Of a DNA stretch of 57,606 bases, positions 26,079 to 34,385 are shown one piece after another; within the stretch, counting starts at the first letter, position 1; each line of letters starts with the position of its first letter. Under the pieces are notes generated by a model, which ran no database searches, was not told the DNA's origin, and was given only the letters and a program-made list of their open reading frames with translations. This DNA is from Actinomadura roseirufa (lineage in GTDB: Bacteria; Actinomycetota; Actinomycetes; Streptosporangiales; Streptosporangiaceae). The stretch is taken from the NCBI RefSeq assembly GCF_900659635.1, contig NZ_CAACVB010000025.1:1-57606 (forward strand), given 5' to 3'. The position numbers and the translations under genes were made by a program.

Positions 26079-27287
26079 ATGCGATCGGTCGACGAGCATC
26101 TGACGGACATCCTCGGCAGCGTCTCCGCGCTGCCGCCGCTCGAACTGGCCCTGCTGGAGGCGCAGGGGGCGGTGCTGGCCGAGCCCGTCACCGCGCCCGT
26201 CCCGCTGCCTCCGTTCGACAACTCGGCGATGGACGGCTACGCCGTGGTGGCCGCCGACATCGCCGCGGCCACCGAGAGCGCGCCGATCGAGCTGCCCGTG
26301 GTCGGCGACATCCTCGCGGGCGACCCCGGCGTGTCGGCGATCCGGCCCGGGCTGACCGCGCGGATCATGACGGGCGCCCCGCTGCCGGCGGGCGCCGACG
26401 CCGTCATCCCGGTGGAGTGGACCGACGGCGGCGCCGCCGTGGTCCGGGTCGCGCGCCCGGCCCCGCCCGGCAACTACATCCGCCGCGCCGGCGAGGACGT
26501 CCTCGCCGGCCAGGTCGTCGCGGCCGAGGGCACCCGGCTGGGCGCGGCGCAGCTCGGCATGCTCGCCGCGGTGGGCCGCGCCCGCGTGCCCGTCCGGCCG
26601 CGGCCGCGGGTCGTGGTGGTCTCGACGGGTTCGGAGCTGCGCGAGCCCGGCGAGGCGCTCGGCCCCGGCCAGATCTGGGAGTCCAACAGCTACATGCTGA
26701 CCGCCGCGGTCGCCGAGGCGGGCGGCGTCGGCTACCGGCAGTCGACCGTGGAGGACGAGCCCGCCAAGGTGCTGGACGTCCTGCGCGACCAGCTCGTCCG
26801 CGCCGACGCGATCGTCACCTCCGGGGGCGTGTCGATGGGCACGCGGGACGTCGTCAAGGAGGTGCTGTCCGGTACCGGCACCGTCGAGTTCCACAAGGTC
26901 CGTATGCGGCCGGGCAAACCCCAGGGGTTCGGCCTACTGGACGGCACGCCCATCTTCACCCTCCCGGGAAATCCCGTCAGCGCGTACATCTCGTTCCAGG
27001 TCTTCGTCCGGCCCGCCCTACGCGCCATGCAAGGGCTGCCGGCGGAACCGATGCCGACGGTCAGCGCCGTCCTGGCCGAGGACGTCAAGTCCCCGGCCGG
27101 GCTCCGCCACTACGTGCGCGGGCGGCTGGCGTTCAACCGCGGCTTCTACACCGTCACCCCCGCCGACGTGCAGGGCTCGCACCAGCTCGGATCGCTCTCG
27201 GCGGCCAACGCGCTCATCGCGCTGCCCGAGGACGCCGAGGCCCTGCCCGCCGGCACCCACGTCGAGGTCATGAGGTTGCCGTCATGA
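26079..27287 (+). CDS. glp: Gephyrin-like molybdotransferase Glp (MoeA family)
   Basis: This 402-residue protein has the full MoeA domain order. PPFDNSAMDGYAVVAADI and TGAPLPAGADAVIPVE (domains I-II) are followed by the MoCF domain with VVVSTGSELREPGEAL, VTSGGVSMGTRDVVKEV and MRPGKPQGFGLLDGTPIFTLPGNPV, then domain IV. It inserts molybdate into molybdopterin. In corynebacteria the orthologue in this neighbourhood (Glp) also binds FtsZ and the membrane receptor GlpR to coordinate division. Here galU precedes it and rimJ-like and glpR genes follow 3.5 kb later, so both roles are possible. It overlaps moaC by ATGA. Confidence 0.9.
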   Translation: MRSVDEHLTDILGSVSALPPLELALLEAQGAVLAEPVTAPVPLPPFDNSAMDGYAVVAADIAAATESAPIELPVVGDILAGDPGVSAIRPGLTARIMTGAPLPAGADAVIPVEWTDGGAAVVRVARPAPPGNYIRRAGEDVLAGQVVAAEGTRLGAAQLGMLAAVGRARVPVRPRPRVVVVSTGSELREPGEALGPGQIWESNSYMLTAAVAEAGGVGYRQSTVEDEPAKVLDVLRDQLVRADAIVTSGGVSMGTRDVVKEVLSGTGTVEFHKVRMRPGKPQGFGLLDGTPIFTLPGNPVSAYISFQVFVRPALRAMQGLPAEPMPTVSAVLAEDVKSPAGLRHYVRGRLAFNRGFYTVTPADVQGSHQLGSLSAANALIALPEDAEALPAGTHVEVMRLPS

Positions 27288-27775
27288 GTGCCATGGGGTC
27301 GGAGTTCACCCATCTGGACGAGCGGGGCTCGGCCAGGATGGTCGACGTCTCGGGCAAGAGCGTCTCGGCCCGCAGCGCCACCGCGACGGGGTTCGTGCGG
27401 CTGTCCCCGGCGTGCGTCGAGCTGCTGCGCGCGGGGGAGATCCCGAAGGGCGACGCCCTGTCCGTCGCCCGCGTCGCCGGGATCATGGGCGCCAAGCGCG
27501 TGCCCGACCTCGTCCCGCTGTGCCATCCGATCGCGCTGCACGGCGTGACCGTCGACCTCGTGATCGAGGACGCGGGCGTCGCCATCGTCGCCACGACCCG
27601 CACCGCCGACCGGACGGGCGTGGAGATGGAGGCCCTCACCTCCGTCACCGTCGCGGCCCTCGCGCTGGTCGACATGGTGAAGGCCGTCGACCCCGCCGCG
27701 GTGATCACCGACGTGCGGGTCGAGGAGAAGATCGGCGGCAAGACCGGCGTGTGGCGCCGCGCGGAGGAGCGATGA
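27284..27775 (+). CDS. moaC: Cyclic pyranopterin monophosphate synthase
   Basis: This 163-residue enzyme converts the MoaA product to cPMP in molybdenum cofactor synthesis. FTHLDERGSARMVDVSGK starts the family fold; KRVPDLVPLCHPIALHGV and RTGVEMEALTSVTVAALALVDMVKA carry conserved active-site residues, and IGGKTGVW closes it. The ATG forms ATGA overlaps at both ends (with glp and with the mog-like gene), so the three are translationally coupled. Confidence 0.93.
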   Translation: MSAMGSEFTHLDERGSARMVDVSGKSVSARSATATGFVRLSPACVELLRAGEIPKGDALSVARVAGIMGAKRVPDLVPLCHPIALHGVTVDLVIEDAGVAIVATTRTADRTGVEMEALTSVTVAALALVDMVKAVDPAAVITDVRVEEKIGGKTGVWRRAEER

Positions 27776-28254
27776 TCAGGGCGATGGCGGTGACCGTCTC
27801 GAACCGGGCGGCGGCGGGCGTGTACGAGGACCGGTCCGGTCCGGTGCTGGTGGAGATGCTCCAGGACCTCGGCTGCCAGGTGGACGGCCCGGTCGTCGTG
27901 CCGGACGGGGAGCCGGTCGTGGACGTGCTCCGCGACGCGGTCTCCGCCGAGTACGACGTGGTGGTGACCTCCGGCGGGACCGGGCTCACCCCGTCCGACC
28001 GGACGCCCGAGATGACCCGGCTCGTGATCGACCGGGAGGTGCCCGGCATCGCCGAGACGATCCGGCTGGAGAACCGGGAGCGGGTCCCCACCTCGATCCT
28101 GTCGCGCGGCCTCGCCGGGGTCGCCGGCCGCACGCTGATCGTCAACCTGCCGGGCTCGACCGGCGGCGTCCGCGACGGCGTGACGGTGCTCGGCCGCGTC
28201 CTCGCGCACGCCGTCGACCAGATCAACGGCGGCGACCACCCGCGCCCGGCCTGA
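27772..28254 (+). CDS. MogA/MoaB family molybdopterin adenylyltransferase
   Basis: This 160-residue MoCF-domain protein starts AMAVTVSNRAAAGVYEDRSG and has VVTSGGTGLTPSDRTPEMTR, the molybdopterin-binding loop with the catalytic Asp, plus SRGLAGVAGRTLIVNLPGS. It adenylates molybdopterin before the Glp/MoeA step. It overlaps moaC by ATGA and ends 43 bp before the convergent DeoR gene. moaA, moaD and moaE are not in the window. Confidence 0.9.
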   Translation: MIRAMAVTVSNRAAAGVYEDRSGPVLVEMLQDLGCQVDGPVVVPDGEPVVDVLRDAVSAEYDVVVTSGGTGLTPSDRTPEMTRLVIDREVPGIAETIRLENRERVPTSILSRGLAGVAGRTLIVNLPGSTGGVRDGVTVLGRVLAHAVDQINGGDHPRPA

Positions 28255-28296
28255 CGGCCGTCCCGGGGCGGCCGGCCCATGTGCCCGGGATCGGGA

Positions 28297-29082
28297 TCAG
28301 GCGCGGACGACCTCGACGCCCGCGTCGATGAAGGCGTCCACGTCCTCCTGGGGGACCGTCTCGTCGGTGACCAGCACGTCGATCCGCGAGGTGTCGCAGA
28401 TCCGGGCGAACGCGCGCCGCCCCACCTTGGAGCCGTCCGCCACGACGACCACCCGGTCGGCGCGCTCGGCCATCAGCCGGTTCACGTCCGCCTCGCCCTC
28501 GTTGTCGCAGGTCGCGCCGCACTCGACGGCCACGCCGTTGACGCCGATGATCGCCACGTCCAGGGTCACGTGGTCGAAGATCACGGTGGCCAGCGGGCCG
28601 GTCAGCTCATAGGACTGCGGACGCGGCACCCCGCCGGTCAGCACGATCTTCACATGCGGCCGGACGGCGAGCTCGGCGCCGATGTTCAGCGCGTTCGTGA
28701 CGATCGTGATCGCCGGGGACACGCGCTCGGCGTGCAGGTCGGCGCGGGTGGCGAGCACCCGGGCGACCTCGGAGGTCGTGGTGCCGCCATTCAGCCCGAT
28801 GATCGCGCCCGGCCGGGCCAGCTCGGCGGTCGCGGCGGCGATCCGCTGCTTCCGGGAGGCGTGCCGCGCGCTCTTGTAACGCAGCGGCAGGTCGTAGCTG
28901 ACGGTCTGCGCGACCGCGCCGCCGCGGGTGCGGGTGAGCATCTGCTGCTGGGCGAGCTGGTCGAAGTCGCGGCGGATCGTCGCGGCGGACACCGCCATCC
29001 GGTCCGCGGCCTCCTCGACGGTCAGCCGCCCCGCGTCGGCGAGCAGTTCCAGCAGCGCGTTCCAGCGCTCGTGCCGGGCCAC
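28297..29082 (-). CDS. DeoR family regulator, AgaR/GlpR type
   Basis: From GTG 29082 (GAAGGGA upstream) this 261-residue protein has an N-terminal winged HTH, RWNALLELLADAGRLTVEEAADRMAVSAATIRRDFDQL. A sugar-phosphate sensor of the ISOCOT fold follows, with IGLNGGTTTSEVARVL, ITIVTNALNIGAELA and VVVVADGSKVGRRAFARI. It should repress a sugar operon until a phosphorylated sugar binds. It is divergent from nagA across 203 bp, which contains three phased CTTTC-like elements, so it probably controls nagA and itself. A longer frame to 29259 would read through these elements. Confidence 0.9.
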   Translation of the reverse strand: MARHERWNALLELLADAGRLTVEEAADRMAVSAATIRRDFDQLAQQQMLTRTRGGAVAQTVSYDLPLRYKSARHASRKQRIAAATAELARPGAIIGLNGGTTTSEVARVLATRADLHAERVSPAITIVTNALNIGAELAVRPHVKIVLTGGVPRPQSYELTGPLATVIFDHVTLDVAIIGVNGVAVECGATCDNEGEADVNRLMAERADRVVVVADGSKVGRRAFARICDTSRIDVLVTDETVPQEDVDAFIDAGVEVVRA

Positions 29083-29170
29083 GGCGGTTCCCTTCCGTGC
29101 GGGCGCGCGGGGCGCGGGCCTAGGGTCACCCCGGGGACACCGGGAGTCACCCCAGGATTGTAGCCATGCA

Positions 29171-29200
29171 CTTTCGTGGACTTTTGTGCGCGGTTTCGCT
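29171..29200. promoter_or_regulatory. Phased CTTTC-type repeats, likely DeoR operator
   Basis: CTTTCGTGGA, CTTTTGTGCG and CGGTTTCGCT lie back to back at exactly 10-bp intervals, one per helical turn. AgaR-type DeoR repressors of E. coli bind series of CTTTC-like direct repeats. The site is 89 bp upstream of the regulator start and 86 bp upstream of nagA, midway between the divergent genes. An AT-rich stretch (CTATAAAACAAGCAATAACG) follows and may be the nagA promoter. Confidence 0.5.
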
Positions 29201-29285
29201 ATAAAACAAGCAATAACGAGCAGATCGTTTCGGGAGGGTCGATGGCGCCGCGAGGGCACACCTGCTCGGTCGTCCTGGACACACC

Positions 29286-30413
29286 ATGACGACCCTCACG
29301 AACGCGAACCTCGTCCTCCCGGACGGCGTCCACGACGGTTCCCTGCGCATCGAGGACGGCCGGATCGCGGCCGTCTCCCCGGCGTCCCCGCCCCCCGGCG
29401 ACGACATCGTCGACCTCGGTGGGCGGCACGTCGTCCCCGGCTTCGTCGACATCCACGTCCACGGCGGCGCCGGCGCGTCCTACCAGGCGGGACGGGACGA
29501 CGAGGTCCGCAAGGGCGTCGCCTTCCACCGCGCCGCCGGCACCACCACCACTATGGCGAGCCTCGTCACCGGCGACCGGCGAGACCTCGCCGACGCCGTG
29601 TCCCGGCTCGCCGACCTGGCCGCCGACGGGCTGATCGCCGGCATCCACCTGGAGGGCCCCTACCTGTCCCCCGCACGGTGCGGCGCCCACGACCCCGACC
29701 TGCTGCGGCCCCCGGACCGCGACGAGTTCCGGCGGCTGGTCGCCCTCGGCCGCGGGCACGTCCGGATGATCACCCTGGCGCCCGAGCTGCCCGGCGCGCT
29801 GGACCTCGTCCGGGACGCCGTGGACGCGGGCGTGATCGCCGCCGTCGGGCACACCGAGGCCCCCGGCGAGACCGCGCGGGCCGCGTTCGAGGCGGGGGCC
29901 CGCGTCGCGACGCACCTGTTCAACGCGATGCGGCCGCTCCACCACCGCGAGGGCGGCCCGATCGCCGCCGCGCTCGGCGACCCGCGCGTCACCGTCGAGC
30001 TGATCAACGACGGCGTGCACGTCGAGCCCGCCGTCGCCCGGCTCGCCTTCGCCGCCGCCGGCACCGCCCGGGTCGCGCTGATCACCGACGCGATGGCCGC
30101 GGCCGGAATGGGCGACGGCGACTACCGGCTCGGCGTCATGGACGTCGAGGTGCGCGCCGGGCGCGCCACCCTCGCGGGCGGAGGGTCCATCGCGGGCAGC
30201 ACCATCACCATGGCGGACGGGTTCCGCCGTGCCGTCACCCACGTCGGCCTACCGATCGAGAAGGCCGCCGAAGCCGCGTCCCTCACCCCGGCGCGCGCGC
30301 TCGGCATCGACTCACGGACCGGTTCGCTGGAGCCCGGCAAGGACGCCGACCTCCTCGTCCTGGGCCCAGACCTCACAGTGGAACGCGTGATGAAGAACGG
30401 CCACTGGCTCTGA
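29286..30413 (+). CDS. nagA: N-acetylglucosamine-6-phosphate deacetylase
   Basis: This 375-residue amidohydrolase has VPGFVDIHVHGGAGAS (metal-binding HxH), GIHLEGPYLSPARCGAHD (metal Glu), VGHTEAPGE and THLFNAMRPLHHREGG (metal and substrate His), and LITDAMAAAGMGDGDY (catalytic Asp). It removes acetate from GlcNAc-6-phosphate (or GalNAc-6-phosphate) in amino-sugar catabolism. Its partner is the divergent DeoR regulator. A remnant of a class II aldolase downstream suggests it once belonged to a longer GalNAc/tagatose-type operon. Confidence 0.93.
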   Translation: MTTLTNANLVLPDGVHDGSLRIEDGRIAAVSPASPPPGDDIVDLGGRHVVPGFVDIHVHGGAGASYQAGRDDEVRKGVAFHRAAGTTTTMASLVTGDRRDLADAVSRLADLAADGLIAGIHLEGPYLSPARCGAHDPDLLRPPDRDEFRRLVALGRGHVRMITLAPELPGALDLVRDAVDAGVIAAVGHTEAPGETARAAFEAGARVATHLFNAMRPLHHREGGPIAAALGDPRVTVELINDGVHVEPAVARLAFAAAGTARVALITDAMAAAGMGDGDYRLGVMDVEVRAGRATLAGGGSIAGSTITMADGFRRAVTHVGLPIEKAAEAASLTPARALGIDSRTGSLEPGKDADLLVLGPDLTVERVMKNGHWL

Positions 30414-30573
30414 TCCCCACAGGCACGCCGCCGCCACGCATGTGACCACCCCGCCGCAGGGCGACCGGCGACCCGGCCGCCGGCATCTCCCAGGCGAAGC
30501 ACGGCCCCGGCGCCGTCTCGGGCCGATCGCCGGGATGCGGAGCGGGGCACCGGTCTCGCTCCGCCCCGGCGCG

Positions 30574-30782
30574 GACGGCATACTAAGATCAACATCGCGA
30601 CCCGGCCGAAGGGCGCCCGCGCCGCCGAGGTCCGCCGCGTTCTCGCCGACCCCGCCGTCATCGACCCGCACGTCCACGCCGCCCGGACCACCGTGGCCCG
30701 CGAGTCGCTCACCTTCTGGGCGTTCTGCAAACGCGAATTGTCGGTGACAATTGATGGCGTCCACCCGTCCTACCAGGGAATC
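30574..30782 (+). pseudogene. C-terminal remnant of a class II fructose/tagatose-bisphosphate aldolase
   Basis: GACGGCAT followed in the next frame by ACTAAGATC translates as DGI / TKINIATRP, matching the phosphate-binding GITKINIATE motif of class II aldolases with one base missing at the join. The frame continues VRRVLADPAVIDPHVHAART and VARESLTFWAF, which fits the family C-terminus (ADP..DPRKY...A....V...K). The fragment lies right after nagA. Its frame then runs into the GNAT gene without a stop. The rest of the aldolase is missing or unrecognisable (a weak match may continue back to about 30530). The start of transcription or translation is not evident. Confidence 0.7.
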
Positions 30783-31424
30783 ATGGGAACCGTGGAACGT
30801 TTGCGGGGATGGCCGGTCACCCTGACCGAAGGCCCGGTCGGGCTGCGCCCGCTGCGGCACCGCGACGCCGCCGTCTGGCGTGAGCTCCGGGTCCGCAACG
30901 CCGACTGGCTGCGCCCCTGGGAACCCACCAACCCCGAGACGCCGCTGTTCCGCAGTGGCCTCGGCCCTTATGTCAGCATGGTCCACACGATGCGCCGCGA
31001 GGCCCGCCAGGGCCTCGCCCTGCCGTGGGTCGTCACCTACGAGGACCAGTTCGCCGGCCAGCTCACCATCGGCGCCGTGGTGTGGGGATCCGCCCGCTCC
31101 GCCCAGATCGGCTACTGGGTCGACCGCCACGTCGCCGGCCGCGGCGTGATTCCCACCGCCGTCGCCCTCGCCGTCGACCACTGTTTCTTCACCGTCGGGC
31201 TGCACCGGGTGGAGGCGAATATCCGCCCGGAGAACGCCGCGAGCCGCCGCGTCGTCGAAAAGCTCGGATTCCGCGAAGAGGGAATTCGGCGCCGCCATCT
31301 GCACATCGACGGCGCCTGGCGTGATCACATCTGCTACGCCCTCACCGTCGAGGACGTACCCGGTGGCCTGCGGGCCCGCTGGCTCGCCGACCGCAGGCAG
31401 GCATTTCCCCGCCCGTCGCCATGA
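30783..31424 (+). CDS. RimJ-type GNAT acetyltransferase
   Basis: This 213-residue protein matches the RimJ/RimL group: GPVGLRPLRHRDAAVWRELR, then QIGYWVDRHVAGRGVIPTAV (acetyl-CoA loop with RGxxxxA-like spacing), VEANIRPENAASRRVVEKLG and FREEGIRRRHLHIDGAWRDH. It should acetylate an N-terminal or side-chain amine. ATG 30783 was chosen because AGGGA precedes it and because upstream in-frame sequence is derived from an aldolase. A rimJ gene is a standard member of the galU-glp-rimJ-glpR block. Confidence 0.88.
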   Translation: MGTVERLRGWPVTLTEGPVGLRPLRHRDAAVWRELRVRNADWLRPWEPTNPETPLFRSGLGPYVSMVHTMRREARQGLALPWVVTYEDQFAGQLTIGAVVWGSARSAQIGYWVDRHVAGRGVIPTAVALAVDHCFFTVGLHRVEANIRPENAASRRVVEKLGFREEGIRRRHLHIDGAWRDHICYALTVEDVPGGLRARWLADRRQAFPRPSP

Positions 31425-31648
31425 CGCACCGCTGACTTTCCGGCCGTAAGAATCCTGCGATCGAGAAGGATCGGCAAACGGAGAGTAACGGCGAGATCGA
31501 TCTCGCGACACACCGCCCCTTATGCTCGTCAACCTCTGACACTGACTCGTACCGTGCGGGGCGTGACCCTGCTCCCATTGCACGCTCGCGCGCCGAAAGT
31601 CGGCCCGCCTGTCAAGCGTGCCCTGGGCCGTCCCACGGTGGTGGGCCG

Positions 31649-32212
31649 GTGAGCAGCGCCGTTCTCTACCTCGCCATCGTCGCCGTGTGGGCCGTCGTCC
31701 TCGTCCCCATGTGGCTGCGCCGCGACGGCGACGCGGGCATCACCCGCCTCCTCAAGCGCTCGGACGAGCCCGCCGGCTCCGACGGGACCCTCGCCATCGA
31801 CGAACCCGCCGTCCCCGGCGAATCCACGCCCACCGAGGAGGAAACAGCGGAAACACCCGCCCGGTCCCGCCTGCGCCCCGGCCGCGCCGCCGTCATCGCC
31901 CGGCGCCGCCGCCGCACCGCGGGCCTCACCCTGCTCATCTTCACCACCGTCGTGCTCGCCGCGACCGGTGTGCTGCCCTGGTGGGCCACCGTCCCCGCGG
32001 CGGCCCTCCTCACCGGCCACCTCACCCTGCTCCGCGTCGCGGTGGGCGTGGACGCGGCGAACGCCCGCGCCGACGCCGCCGCCCGCGCCAAGGCCCAGGC
32101 CCAGGCCAGGGCCGCCGAGGAGGCCACCGAGCCCGCCGAAGTCATCGAGCTCGTCACCCCCGACGAGGTCTTCGACCAGTACGCCGACGACCGCCGCGCC
32201 GTAGGCGAGTGA
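31649..32212 (+). CDS. glpR: Glp receptor GlpR/SepX-like membrane protein
   Basis: This 187-residue protein has an N-terminal transmembrane helix (VLYLAIVAVWAVVLVPMWL) with the typical PMWLRRDGDAGI junction. An acidic Thr/Glu-rich linker (residues about 45-75), RRRRR, two more helices (LTLLIFTTVVLAATGVL and WWATVPAAALLTGHLTLL) and a charged Ala-rich tail follow. This layout and the position after a rimJ-like gene in a galU-glp locus match GlpR of corynebacteria, called SepX in Streptomyces, a divisome-associated membrane protein that binds the gephyrin-like Glp. Identification rests on context and architecture. Confidence 0.8.
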   Translation: MSSAVLYLAIVAVWAVVLVPMWLRRDGDAGITRLLKRSDEPAGSDGTLAIDEPAVPGESTPTEEETAETPARSRLRPGRAAVIARRRRRTAGLTLLIFTTVVLAATGVLPWWATVPAAALLTGHLTLLRVAVGVDAANARADAAARAKAQAQARAAEEATEPAEVIELVTPDEVFDQYADDRRAVGE

Positions 32213-32268
32213 CCGCCTCTCTCGATGCGCGAACACCCCCGGATGTTTGCTAACCTTACGGAGTCCTC

Positions 32269-32342
32269 GGGGCTGTAGCGCAGTCCGGTAGCGCACCTCG
32301 TTCGCATCGAGGGGGTCAGGGGTTCAAATCCCCTCAGCTCCA
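32269..32342 (+). tRNA. tRNA-Ala (anticodon CGC)
   Basis: The acceptor halves GGGGCTG and CAGCTCC contain the G3:U70 wobble that identifies alanine tRNA. The anticodon stem CCTCG/CGAGG closes the loop TTCGCAT, giving CGC for GCG codons. The T arm has GGTTCAAATCC. It is 74 nt long and CCA is not encoded. Confidence 0.94.
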
Positions 32343-32360
32343 CCGAGAACACACGGGTCA

Positions 32361-32394
32361 AGGGCCTGATCAGAAGCCATTCTGGTCGGGCCCT
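32361..32394 (+). terminator. Hairpin downstream of tRNA-Ala
   Basis: AGGGCCTGATCAGAA (32361-32375) and TTCTGGTCGGGCCCT (32380-32394) form a 15-bp stem with one or two G-U or mismatched pairs and a 4-nt loop, 18 bp past the tRNA. It is a likely terminator. The rest of the interval to 32647 has no recognised feature. Confidence 0.6.
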
Positions 32395-32647
32395 CGGTCG
32401 TTTGCCACCGAGATGCCATCAAGACCGAACGGCATCAGACGACGCGACCCGACGCCGGACAAGGACCGTCACGCGCCAAGTCCTGCGCGACCGATCCGAG
32501 TCACCGGCGGGGCCGCGAAGCCGTCGCCATCGCGGGGTCGCGACGCACAGGAACGATCGTGATCCGCGGTGTCGCTCGATGGCGTCTTCGACCGTTTCGA
32601 TTCCGTCGAGGACAAGCGGTGCGCGTGCGCTCGGCCGGGCTGAGAAA

Positions 32648-34273
32648 TCAGCGGCGGCCGCGTCGGGTGCGCAGGAGCCTTTCGGCGACGAGGAAACCTG
32701 AGCCGCCGCCGAGACCGGGGCCGGGGTGCGTGGAGGCGCCGATGTGCCACAGGCCCGGTACGCCGGTCGCGTGGCCGGTGCCCGATGACAGGGGCCGCCA
32801 CAGGGCGTACTGGTCGATCCGGCAATCGCCGCCGTAGGGGTCGCCGCCGACCAGGTTGACGTTCATCTCCTCCAGTTCGAGGGGCCCCAGCACAAGGCGG
32901 TCGGTGACGGCGGAGTCCAGGTTGGTGATGTGGGGACGGAGGAGGCCGAGGATCCTGTCGGCGTAGGCGTCGCGGAGCCGTGGTGTCCAGGTGCCGTCTC
33001 CGGGGTCGATTTCGCCGGCCGCGTCGCCGCGGACTTGCCTGGGCAGTTCTTGGAGTTGGAGCCACAGCAGGCCCTTGCCCTCGGGGACGCGTCCGGGGTC
33101 GACGGTGGCGGGCTGGCCGACGGCGACGGTCGGCCGTTCGGGCAGCAGGCCGCGCCAGGCGGCGTTCACCGATGCCGACAGGGAGTCCAGGTCGTCCAGG
33201 ACGTGCACGATGGCGACGTCCTCCAGAGCCGGGTCACTCCATCGGGGCGGCTCGTCGAGGGCCAGATGGATCTGCATGGCGGCACGGCCGTGCCGGAAGG
33301 CTCGGGCCGCCTGAACACGATCCGCGGGAGCGCCACCTTTCAAGAGCTCGTCGTAGAGGGCGCGGGGGGTGACGGAGGCGAGGACGGCGCGGCGGGCGTG
33401 CAGCGGGCGTCCGTCCGCGAGCCGTACACCGGTGGCGCGGCCTTGTTCCAGGAGAATCTGGGTGACATCGGCATCGGTGAGGAGTTCACCGCCGGCATCG
33501 GTGACGATTCCCACCAGCGCTTCGACGAGGCGGACGCCGCCGCCTTCGGGGACGGGCATGCCGCCGGTGGCGACGGCCGCGGCGATGACCTTGGTGATGA
33601 AGGCCGAGGCGGCGTCGTCGGGGCCGAGGCCGCCGTGCAGCGCCCAGGGGGCCAGCATCGCGCGGGTGACCGGCGAGGAGAACGTCCGCTCCAGCCACGG
33701 CCGCGCGGGCTCCAGGATCTCCGCGCCGGTCGCGGTCAAGCCCCGGCGGCCCAGGCGCCGCAGCGCCCGCCAGCCGAGCCGTAGCGCACCGGGGCGCCAG
33801 AAATCGGTGCCGAGCAGGCCGAACGCCAGGTCGATCTTGCCGCCGAACTCGGTCATCATCGCCGACCAGTTCTCGGCGTCACCGAGGGCGGTCAGGGTGG
33901 CGGTGAGCGCGTCGGCGTCGGTCGCCAGGACGGCCGCCCCATCGCGGCACGCGACGCCGGTGGGCCGCGGGGTGTTGCGGTAGACGACGCCGCGACGGGC
34001 CAGTTCGTCGGCGAGGGCGGCGTAGGCGGGCCCTCCGACGAACAGGGGGTGCCAGCTGGACAGCAGCTCCACGGTGTAGCCGGGGAAGACGTTCCGGCTG
34101 GTGTGGATGGCGCCGCCGGGTCGGTCCTCGCGCTCGCACACCGCGACCCGCCAGCCGCCGCGCGCGAGCCGCGCGGCGGCGACGAGGGCGTTGATGCCGC
34201 TGCCGATGACGACGGCGTCGAAGGCTTCCGGGGGCGGGGCGCCTCCGCTTCGCGCCACGGGTGTCTCCTTCAT
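32648..34273 (-). CDS. FAD-dependent oxidoreductase, phytoene desaturase-like
   Basis: This 541-residue protein starts with an FAD-binding Rossmann motif, FDAVVIGSGINALVAAARLA (GxGxxxxxxA), and CEREDRPGGAIHTS, the dinucleotide signature of the phytoene desaturase/amine oxidase superfamily. ADVTQILLEQGRATGVRLADG lies in the middle, and GVPGLWHIGASTHPGPGLGGGSG near the C-terminus is the second FAD-contact motif. It probably dehydrogenates or isomerises an isoprenoid or similar hydrophobic substrate. No carotenoid synthesis genes are nearby, so the substrate is unknown. It is transcribed alone. Confidence 0.85.
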   Translation of the reverse strand: MKETPVARSGGAPPPEAFDAVVIGSGINALVAAARLARGGWRVAVCEREDRPGGAIHTSRNVFPGYTVELLSSWHPLFVGGPAYAALADELARRGVVYRNTPRPTGVACRDGAAVLATDADALTATLTALGDAENWSAMMTEFGGKIDLAFGLLGTDFWRPGALRLGWRALRRLGRRGLTATGAEILEPARPWLERTFSSPVTRAMLAPWALHGGLGPDDAASAFITKVIAAAVATGGMPVPEGGGVRLVEALVGIVTDAGGELLTDADVTQILLEQGRATGVRLADGRPLHARRAVLASVTPRALYDELLKGGAPADRVQAARAFRHGRAAMQIHLALDEPPRWSDPALEDVAIVHVLDDLDSLSASVNAAWRGLLPERPTVAVGQPATVDPGRVPEGKGLLWLQLQELPRQVRGDAAGEIDPGDGTWTPRLRDAYADRILGLLRPHITNLDSAVTDRLVLGPLELEEMNVNLVGGDPYGGDCRIDQYALWRPLSSGTGHATGVPGLWHIGASTHPGPGLGGGSGFLVAERLLRTRRGRR

Positions 34274-34385
34274 GGACGATCGATACCCAGAATGCCGAGT
34301 GCCCGTGCGAGTCCGGCGGCGCGCAGAGGCCCCAGGCCGAGAGTGGCCGCCGACACCGCCCTGGCGCCGTCATGCGGCCGTTCAG

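Noticed and set aside
32343..32647. Integration site of a mobile element at tRNA-Ala
   Set aside because: No integrase gene and no repeat of the tRNA 3' end was seen downstream.
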